Of a stretch of 12,034 bases of DNA, positions 7,501 through 12,034 are shown piece after piece. The position numbers and the translations under genes are program-made. Under the pieces are notes generated by a model. That model saw only the letters and a program-made list of their open reading frames with translations, was not told the origin of the DNA and searched no databases. Source of the DNA: Bacteroidales bacterium (GTDB lineage Bacteria; Bacteroidota; Bacteroidia; Bacteroidales; UBA12077); the NCBI GenBank assembly GCA_030635365.1, contig DAOVYZ010000036.1, positions 1 through 12,034 on the forward strand. The letters run 5' to 3'. Position 1 is the stretch's first letter. Each line of letters opens with the position of its first letter.

Positions 7501-8032
7501 AATTACCAGTAGCTATAATGATGCTGCAGCTAATAAAGAGATTCATGGTAGCAGAATTCCTGATTTTTATGGTAGTATTAATAATACTTTTGAATACAAA
7601 GGATTTGACCTTTCAGTTTTATTGACTTATTCTGTTGGTGGTTATGTTCGTGACGGTGTGTACAGTGGTTTATTCTCAACTCGTAGTGCCGGAACAAGTT
7701 TACATACTGATATATTAAGAAGATGGCAGGAACCCGGTGATGTAACTGATGTTCCCAGGTTGGTTTTAGGGTCGGTTAATTACACTACTAATGACAGGTT
7801 AGTTGATGCTTCTTATTTAAGTATTAAGAATATTACTTTAGGATACAATTTACCTGAAAACGTAGTTGGAAAAACAGGATTGGAATCTTGTAGAATATTT
7901 TTAGCAGGCGAAAATCTTGCTTTATTCTCTAAATTAAAAGGAATGGATCCTCAATATAACATAAGCGGTGGACAAAATTATGCTTATGTACCTTTAACGG
8001 TTTTGTCAGCAGGAATTGATGTTAAATTTTAG
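4520..8032 (+). CDS. SusC/RagA-family TonB-dependent transporter with STN signalling domain
   Basis: This 1170-residue outer-membrane transporter imports a substrate handed over by its SusD partner, powered by TonB. Domains in order: signal peptide (about 1-40, hydrophobic core LGIYFLLFATLSTF), STN domain (about 44-120: LKELINEVRDEYNLNFLYHV), carboxypeptidase-like beta domain (143-215: GKVTDKNGESLPGVSVVVQG), TonB box (about 220-228, MDEVIVVAYG), plug (about 234-348: GTIPGIQ, IRVRGMGSINAS, PLYVVDGVPY, KDPSASALYGARGANGVVIM) and beta-barrel to the C-terminal phenylalanine (SAGIDVKF). The STN domain is the extra module that signals to a FecR anti-sigma, and one is encoded directly upstream. The long basic N-terminus before the hydrophobic core is usual for this subgroup and supports the start at 4520. 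susD follows after 12 bases, so the two are cotranscribed. The substrate cannot be inferred. Confidence 0.95.
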   Translation: MKKKTLFTPVMSRKVKKMLLTMKLGIYFLLFATLSTFADGFSQNVSINLSMKNASLKELINEVRDEYNLNFLYHVEELEKYDRKEDVSLQGVSLEEAMDIILEGTNLSYEVNRDVIVILPITPTNKTIRNNSTSEKILQTAEITGKVTDKNGESLPGVSVVVQGMETIGTATNIDGEYSLTVPETATNIVFTAIGMKQAVVAINEQTVINLTMEEEVLEMDEVIVVAYGTSKKESFTGSAKMVNSKTLEKRTVSSITKALEGTIPGIQTTSGGGQPGSGIAIRVRGMGSINASSAPLYVVDGVPYGGNINAINPDAIESVPVLKDPSASALYGARGANGVVIMTTKKGSKGDPTIRFKSTFGTAARAVEPYETVDAKTYMELIYEGRKNQLINGGYSASDAATLALNGSGTTQSYMQLLGGEQYNIFNISSELLIDPATGKMVSNAGYKYEQDNWFDEATREDNIRQEYQLSVSGGNEKTNYLVSLGYLNDKGIIENSEFQRYSGRIKIDTEVKEWIETGLNTNFSLTDQKYLTNSGSSYNNIWYSSLMMAPIYPVYERDTDGNFVYDSEGEKKYDYGLTRPYASNFNSIATLHDDLRTREYDNLSGRTYIILDTDKDIPFIKDVSFTVNFGFDSRNGDRLIYNNPYHGDAKAVHGRATKYSYRTLSYTFNQLLNYNKKIGDHSVDLLLGHEYYDKEHRVFKAKKQNFLYVGFTELDGAAKSLESNSYKDVYRIESYLSRLEYNYAGKYYFSASWRTDGSSRFHKDVRWGQFWSVGGSWRISEETFLDSFDWLTNATLRASYGSQGNDMLLSGTYPNYYAWQSFYSFGEANANNGGVWFASLENKEVEWEKNKNFNIGLETKVFNRISLNVEYFEKTTSDLLLYRPKATSTGFNGYWDNVGEMVNKGMDFDFLAQILTGELTWSFGTQLSYVRNEVTKLVTEGQKIVDGSYIITVGEPINSFYLPTSAGIDPLTGKQLYLVRERDDDGNIIDERITSSYNDAAANKEIHGSRIPDFYGSINNTFEYKGFDLSVLLTYSVGGYVRDGVYSGLFSTRSAGTSLHTDILRRWQEPGDVTDVPRLVLGSVNYTTNDRLVDASYLSIKNITLGYNLPENVVGKTGLESCRIFLAGENLALFSKLKGMDPQYNISGGQNYAYVPLTVLSAGIDVKF

Positions 8033-8044
8033 AAAATAAATATT

Positions 8045-9580
8045 ATGAAAATGAGATATTTTTTATTTACGGTAATAATAATCTTTACTTTCGGAGCTTG
8101 TAGTGAAGATATATTAGAAACAAACCCTACCGATAACGTAGCATTGGGAGAGGTTTTTGCAACTACTGAAAATGCCTATACCGCATTAGATGGCATATAC
8201 AGGGCTTTTTATGTTTCTGGCAGCCGTTGGGTAGAGTATTTTTCGACTGAAAATGCCGGTGTTGGAGCCCTTCAATTATGTGCTGATTTAATGGGTGAAG
8301 ATATGTTTATGCAGGAACAAGGTTCTGCCTGGTTTTGGTATGACTATAGATACTGGGTAAGAACAGAAGTTAACAGTACCGGTGACAGGCCATTTTCATG
8401 GTGGAATATGCATTACAAATTTGCAAATAATGCGAATTATATAATAGCTAATATTGATAATGCAAGTGGCCCGGTTGAAGATGTTAACAATATTAAAGCC
8501 CAGGGCTTTGCATTACGTGCATACTCTTACTTTAATCTTATTAGATTATATCAGCGTACTTATGTAGGGCATCAGAATGATCCCGGAGTACCATTATATA
8601 CAGAGCCAACAACAAAAATTACAGTAGGTAAAGGCAGAGGCACTGTTGAAGAGATTTACCAACAAATTAACAATGATTTAGATAGTGCAATAGCAAGATT
8701 TGCTAATGCATCGGATCAAAGACATGTTTCGCATATTGATTTATATGTTGCATATGGTTTAAAAGCAAGAGTAGCTTTAGCTCAGGATAATTGGGCTGTT
8801 GCCGCAACAAATGCCGGACTGGCAAAAAGTGAGCATCCTTTAATGTCAAATGCCAATATGGTAGCAGGGTTTAATACCAGCTCAAATCAGGAATGGATGT
8901 GGGGGTCAGAAGTTAATGACGAGCAAGCACTTTCATGGTCGTCATTCTGGTCGCATATGGATGCCTCTATTAGTGCTTCTTATGCTACTAACGCCAGAAA
9001 ATGTGTTTCTGTATGGTTGTATAATCAGATAGGAACAAATGATGCTCGTAAAGCTTGGTTTAACGATGGTACTGTAGGAACTCCCTCATCCGGGCCGGAT
9101 CATAATTATAACCAGAAAAAATTCCGGGTAAAAGCATTGGGAAGCTGGTCTTCGGATTTATTATATATGCGTTCTGCTGAAATGTATTTAACTGAAGCTG
9201 AAGCACGTTGCCGTTTAGGCCAATATACTGAAGCAAGAACTATTTTAACTGCCCTTTTGGGTGGACGAGATACTGATTTTGCTACAGCATTAGCTGCTAT
9301 TGCAGATGGTAATACATTAAATCTGGGTTCTGCCGGCCCGGTAAATAACCTGCTCGATTTTATAATTTTACAAAGAAGAATTGAGCTTTGGGGAGAAGGA
9401 CACAGAATATTTGATATTATACGTTTAAAAACAGGATTTGACAGAGATTATACAGGATCAAATATTACAATAAAACTCACAAAAACTGATCCGGAGTTAT
9501 GGGATTGGATTATGATGATACCACAAAAAGAATTTGACGGTAATGTAAATATGGATCCGGCAACAGATCAAAATCCTTAA
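8045..9580 (+). CDS. SusD/RagB-family outer-membrane substrate-binding lipoprotein
   Basis: This 511-residue surface lipoprotein forms the lid on the SusC barrel and binds the nutrient outside the cell. It has a lipoprotein signal with lipobox FGAC (Cys19), followed by acidic SEDILE, which fits the Bacteroidota surface-export signal. The N-terminal SusD domain with TPR-like helices runs to about residue 250 (AQGFALRAYSYFNLIRLYQR, GVPLYTEPT, GTVEEIYQQINNDLDSAI). The C-terminal RagB/SusD domain includes YMRSAEMYLTEAEARCRLGQ and ILQRRIELWGEGHRIFDIIR. Length is typical. The gap to susC is 12 bases and to the next lipoprotein 24 bases, so the three form one operon. The region 85-120 is rich in Trp and Tyr, as in many ligand-binding faces; this is an observation, not proof of a sugar ligand. 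Confidence 0.94.
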   Translation: MKMRYFLFTVIIIFTFGACSEDILETNPTDNVALGEVFATTENAYTALDGIYRAFYVSGSRWVEYFSTENAGVGALQLCADLMGEDMFMQEQGSAWFWYDYRYWVRTEVNSTGDRPFSWWNMHYKFANNANYIIANIDNASGPVEDVNNIKAQGFALRAYSYFNLIRLYQRTYVGHQNDPGVPLYTEPTTKITVGKGRGTVEEIYQQINNDLDSAIARFANASDQRHVSHIDLYVAYGLKARVALAQDNWAVAATNAGLAKSEHPLMSNANMVAGFNTSSNQEWMWGSEVNDEQALSWSSFWSHMDASISASYATNARKCVSVWLYNQIGTNDARKAWFNDGTVGTPSSGPDHNYNQKKFRVKALGSWSSDLLYMRSAEMYLTEAEARCRLGQYTEARTILTALLGGRDTDFATALAAIADGNTLNLGSAGPVNNLLDFIILQRRIELWGEGHRIFDIIRLKTGFDRDYTGSNITIKLTKTDPELWDWIMMIPQKEFDGNVNMDPATDQNP

Positions 9581-9604
9581 TTAAATTAATTAAAAAAAAT
9601 AGTT

Positions 9605-10471
9605 ATGAAAACAAAAGGATTAATATATTCATTTTATATATTGTTATTATTATTGGCTTCTTGTGAAAAAGAACATATAATGACTAAGTTTAAAGATTCT
9701 GCCGGCTTTGTAGGCAAATCGCATTCTATATCTGTTAAAACTGATTTTACATATTATGAAATATCAGTTGTACACCGTTCTATTGATGCAGAAGGTTCAA
9801 AAGCAGAACTGAAAATTACTCCTGCTGAAAATAGTGAAAGTTTAGTAACTTTAGATAAAACTATATTAGATTTTGATGAGAGTGATACCATAAAAGTTAA
9901 ATTATCAGTTGATCAGTCAAAATTGGTTGATGATATAACATATTCTGTTGCTATTACGTTTACTGACGAGTATTTGCAACATGGTTATGGCGGTTATGAT
10001 ACAACTGTTGTTGAAATAACAAAGTTTCAGTATCTAACCCCGGGGCTTGAAGGTACATGGACCGGAAAGGAAAACTATAATTATACTACATTGTATGATA
10101 TTAATGTTACTGTTGAGGTTTTAGATGCCGATAACAATAAAATAAGGCTGAAAGTTAATACAAATAGAACACCTGCCTTATATAGTAATATGTTTACAGG
10201 CTGGGGAGAAACTTTTGATGCAGGTACAGGTAATAGTGGAAATATTGATGTCTTTTTATCTCCGGGAGGAGCTACTATTGATAAACCGGGAGGAGAAAAG
10301 TTATACCTCGGAGAAACTAATTATGATTATAAGTATTATATATATGATACCAAAACAGGTTTATATGATAAAACTAAAAAAGAAATGACACTTTATTATG
10401 CAATTGATTATGCCGGTACGTACTCGTACACCGGATGGAAGCCTTCTTCAGTTGTATTAACAAAAGATTAA
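9605..10471 (+). CDS. uncharacterised SusCD-linked lipoprotein, two beta-rich domains
   Basis: This 288-residue protein has a lipoprotein signal (hydrophobic core ILLLLLA, lipobox LASC, Cys20) followed by EKEH, which resembles the surface-export signal. After a linker, residues about 33-139 look like a beta-sandwich of the Calx-beta/DUF4843/DUF1735 sort often found in third-position lipoproteins: VTLDKTILDFDESDTIKVKL, then YSVAITFTDEY. Residues about 148-288 form a second beta-rich part rich in Tyr, Gly and Thr that begins GTWTGKENYNYTTLYDI; I do not recognise its family. No catalytic motif is visible. Position after susD and before a strong terminator suggests a surface accessory binding protein. 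The substrate is unknown, and the domain names are my impression from sequence pattern. Confidence 0.75.
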   Translation: MKTKGLIYSFYILLLLLASCEKEHIMTKFKDSAGFVGKSHSISVKTDFTYYEISVVHRSIDAEGSKAELKITPAENSESLVTLDKTILDFDESDTIKVKLSVDQSKLVDDITYSVAITFTDEYLQHGYGGYDTTVVEITKFQYLTPGLEGTWTGKENYNYTTLYDINVTVEVLDADNNKIRLKVNTNRTPALYSNMFTGWGETFDAGTGNSGNIDVFLSPGGATIDKPGGEKLYLGETNYDYKYYIYDTKTGLYDKTKKEMTLYYAIDYAGTYSYTGWKPSSVVLTKD

Positions 10472-10490
10472 ACTGTATAAATCTATTAAC

Positions 10491-10533
10491 TATAAAAAGA
10501 TAGCTGTCTGTAAAAGACAGCTATCTTTTTATA
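10491..10533 (+). terminator. strong intrinsic terminator of the susCD operon
   Basis: A perfect 16-bp stem (10494-10509 with 10515-10530), extendable by three A-T pairs to 10491-10533, surrounds a 5-base loop GTAAA and ends in TTTTT. It begins 20 bases after the stop of the 288-residue lipoprotein and closes the transcription unit. Because the A and T runs are symmetrical it could also act on minus-strand transcripts, though no minus-strand gene points at it. Confidence 0.88.
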
Positions 10534-10557
10534 TATTATGCACATATTTTATATTAA

Positions 10558-10582
10558 TAGGGTACAAATCCCTACCGGCTGA
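10558..10582 (+). other. tRNA 3'-end-like fragment (T-arm plus acceptor strand)
   Basis: TAGGG (10558-10562), a seven-base loop TACAAAT and CCCTA (10570-10574) mimic a tRNA T-arm with one change from the usual TTCAAAT loop. CCGGCTGA follows, the right length for the 3' acceptor strand plus discriminator base. No anticodon or D-arm lies upstream, so it is not a tRNA gene. Such fragments can be left by integration of elements at tRNA genes. Chance resemblance is possible. Confidence 0.25.
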
Positions 10583-10619
10583 TTTGGAAAAAGTTGTAAC
10601 TTAATAGAAAGATATTAAC

Positions 10620-10650
10620 TTTAATAAACCATTCATTTTTTATACTTTTA
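10620..10650 (+). promoter_or_regulatory. weak candidate promoter for the cysteate synthase gene
   Basis: TACTTTTA (10643-10650) matches TAnnTTTG at 7 of 8 positions, and TTTA (10620-10623) stands 19 bases before it in place of TTTG. Transcription would begin about 20 bases before the ATG at 10678. A separate promoter is expected because a strong terminator closes the previous operon. Confidence 0.35.
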
Positions 10651-10677
10651 CCGATCAATTTTATAACTAAAGAAATT

Positions 10678-11970
10678 ATGCCATTTGAAATTAAACCAAC
10701 AGAATATAAATTACAATCAGTAAATACAGGTAAAGTGTATAATGATGAAGGTTGGACTCTTGATGCTCCCGGAGAAAACGAGCCTACTTTAATTCGTGCT
10801 ATTTATAGCAAAAAGCAGCTTGAGGTAAAGGATAGTTCGTATGGAATATATCGCTTTGCAGACTGGTTACCAATTCATAAAACATTAATGGGTTCTTCAG
10901 CCCCAATTACATTTAAAAGCAATGGGCTTGCAAATCATTTAGGATTAAGTAATTTACACATAACATTCAGTGGCTATTGGCCTGAGAAAGGAGCCAATTT
11001 TCAGACGGGTTCATTTAAAGAAACTGAAGCATATTCTGTATGCGGAAGGTTAAATTCAAATCAGCAAAAAGTATTGGTAGTTGCATCAGCAGGAAATACA
11101 GCACGAGCTTTTGCCCGTGTTTGTTCAGACAATAATATTCCGTTGCTGCTTTGTGTTCCCGAAGATAATATAAACGCATTATGGTTTGGTAATCCAATAA
11201 AAAATTGTGTTAAACTTGTTGTTACAAAAAGTGGTAGCGATTATTTCGATGCTATACATTTATCTAACCTGGCATGCCAACTCGATAACTATATTGCAGA
11301 AGGAGGAGCAAAAAATGTTGCCCGGCGTGATGGTATGGGAACGACTGTTCTTTCGGCAGTTACTAAAATTGGAAAAATTCCTGATTATTATTTCCAGGCT
11401 ATTGGTAGTGGTACCGGGGCTATTGCTGCATGGGAAGCTAATCTTCGATTTATTGAAGATGGTAGGTTTGGCAACAATAAAATGAAATTAATGGTATCGC
11501 AAAATGAACCGTTTGTACCTATTAAAGATGCCTGGAGAGCTGATTCAAGAGCCATGCTCCCACTGGATGATGATGTAGCCCGCAAACAGGTTGAAACAAT
11601 TATAGCAAAAGTTCTTTCAAACAGGAAGCCACCCTACCCTATTGTTGGTGGCCTTTACGATGCAATGAAAAATGCCGGTGGCGATGTATTAACTGCCAAT
11701 AATGATGAATTAACAGAAGCAGGTAAACTTTTTGAAAAACTGGAAGGAAACGATATTCATCCCGCATCGGCAGTAGCAACAGCAACGTTAATTAAAGCGG
11801 TAGGCAATGGAACTGTAAATAAAGATGACTTAATTATGTTGAATATTACAGGTGGAGGCGAAGAAAAGTTTAAAAAAGAAAATAACATTATCTATCTAAA
11901 ACCAAAACATGTGTTTGATATTAATCCTGACTTAGAAACCATCAAAGAGGTGTTAGAACAATTGTTTTAA
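10678..11970 (+). CDS. cysteate synthase-like PLP enzyme (threonine synthase-related)
   Basis: This 430-residue cytoplasmic, fold-type II PLP enzyme is related to threonine synthase. The probable reaction is O-phospho-L-serine plus sulfite to L-cysteate plus phosphate, as established for the archaeal coenzyme M pathway. In Bacteroidota cysteate is the head-group precursor of capnine sulfonolipids. Visible motifs: FADWLP (60-65), TGSFKETEA with likely PLP lysine Lys114, ASAGNTARAFA (137-147) with the conserved Asn140, the phosphate-binding GSGTGAIAAW (243-252) and NITGGGEEKF near the C-terminus. The GYWPEKGANFQTGSFKE segment and FADWLP fit the cysteate synthase group better than threonine synthase, where SFKDR is usual. 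The N-terminal cysteine pairs I would expect from archaeal members are absent. Automated pipelines may label it threonine synthase. The subgroup rests on recalled motifs, not an alignment. Confidence 0.7.
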   Translation: MPFEIKPTEYKLQSVNTGKVYNDEGWTLDAPGENEPTLIRAIYSKKQLEVKDSSYGIYRFADWLPIHKTLMGSSAPITFKSNGLANHLGLSNLHITFSGYWPEKGANFQTGSFKETEAYSVCGRLNSNQQKVLVVASAGNTARAFARVCSDNNIPLLLCVPEDNINALWFGNPIKNCVKLVVTKSGSDYFDAIHLSNLACQLDNYIAEGGAKNVARRDGMGTTVLSAVTKIGKIPDYYFQAIGSGTGAIAAWEANLRFIEDGRFGNNKMKLMVSQNEPFVPIKDAWRADSRAMLPLDDDVARKQVETIIAKVLSNRKPPYPIVGGLYDAMKNAGGDVLTANNDELTEAGKLFEKLEGNDIHPASAVATATLIKAVGNGTVNKDDLIMLNITGGGEEKFKKENNIIYLKPKHVFDINPDLETIKEVLEQLF

Positions 11971-11981
11971 ATTTATTAAAA

Positions 11982-12017
11982 ATGAAAAAATATATTCTTT
12001 TAATCTTCTTAATTTGA
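11982..12017 (+). other. short signal-peptide-like start with early stop
   Basis: Eleven bases after the cysteate synthase stop, an ATG with an A-rich leader encodes MKKYILLIFLI and then TGA. It looks like the start of an exported protein cut short. It may be a decayed gene, a frameshift (the +1 frame continues open to the window edge) or chance in AT-rich DNA. Confidence 0.2.
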
Positions 12018-12034
12018 AATCTATTTATTTTAAA

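Noticed and set aside
11207..11485. A 92-codon plus-strand frame within the cysteate synthase gene.
   Set aside because: It is an out-of-frame shadow of the PLP enzyme, whose own frame carries conserved motifs across the same bases.

Overview
The window looks like chromosomal DNA from a Bacteroidota bacterium, probably of the Bacteroidales/Marinilabiliales type. The evidence is a low-GC genome, an ECF sigma factor with a FecR-type anti-sigma, a SusC/SusD outer-membrane pair, promoters of the TTTG/TAnnTTTG kind, and A-rich leaders in place of strong Shine-Dalgarno sequences. This placement rests on gene families only.

Layout. (1) 1-1120, minus strand: a half-size FtsX/MacB-type ABC permease running off the left edge (1-718) with its own promoter, preceded by an orphan C-terminal scrap of a second permease (917-1120) that still has its terminator. 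(2) 1121-2400: about 1.3 kb of decayed, AT-rich DNA holding hairpins, a possible gene remnant, a good Bacteroidota promoter and the N-terminal part of an IS5/IS4-type transposase that breaks off just before the sigma gene. (3) 2412-10471, plus strand: a complete regulated uptake locus made of ECF sigma factor, FecR-domain anti-sigma, SusC-like TonB-dependent transporter with an N-terminal STN signalling domain, SusD-like lipoprotein, and an unclassified 288-residue lipoprotein, closed by a perfect terminator. (4) 10678-11970: a separate gene for a fold-type II PLP enzyme of the cysteate synthase group, with a tRNA-3'-end-like fragment in the intergenic region before it.

How the genes work together. 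The expected circuit, known for STN-bearing SusC proteins, is that substrate binding at the SusC/SusD complex is signalled through the STN domain to the periplasmic FecR domain of the anti-sigma. This frees the sigma factor to raise transcription of susC, susD and the third lipoprotein. No glycoside hydrolase, lyase, sulfatase or peptidase lies inside the locus, so its cargo cannot be read from the sequence. The enzyme at the right end probably makes L-cysteate from O-phosphoserine and sulfite, the head-group precursor of the capnine-type sulfonolipids of many Bacteroidota. It looks independently transcribed.

I see no clear undescribed system. The most useful leads are the uncharacterised third lipoprotein, the cysteate synthase (easily misnamed threonine synthase), the transposon debris and promoter upstream of the sigma gene, and a run of A-tracts inside the anti-sigma gene.
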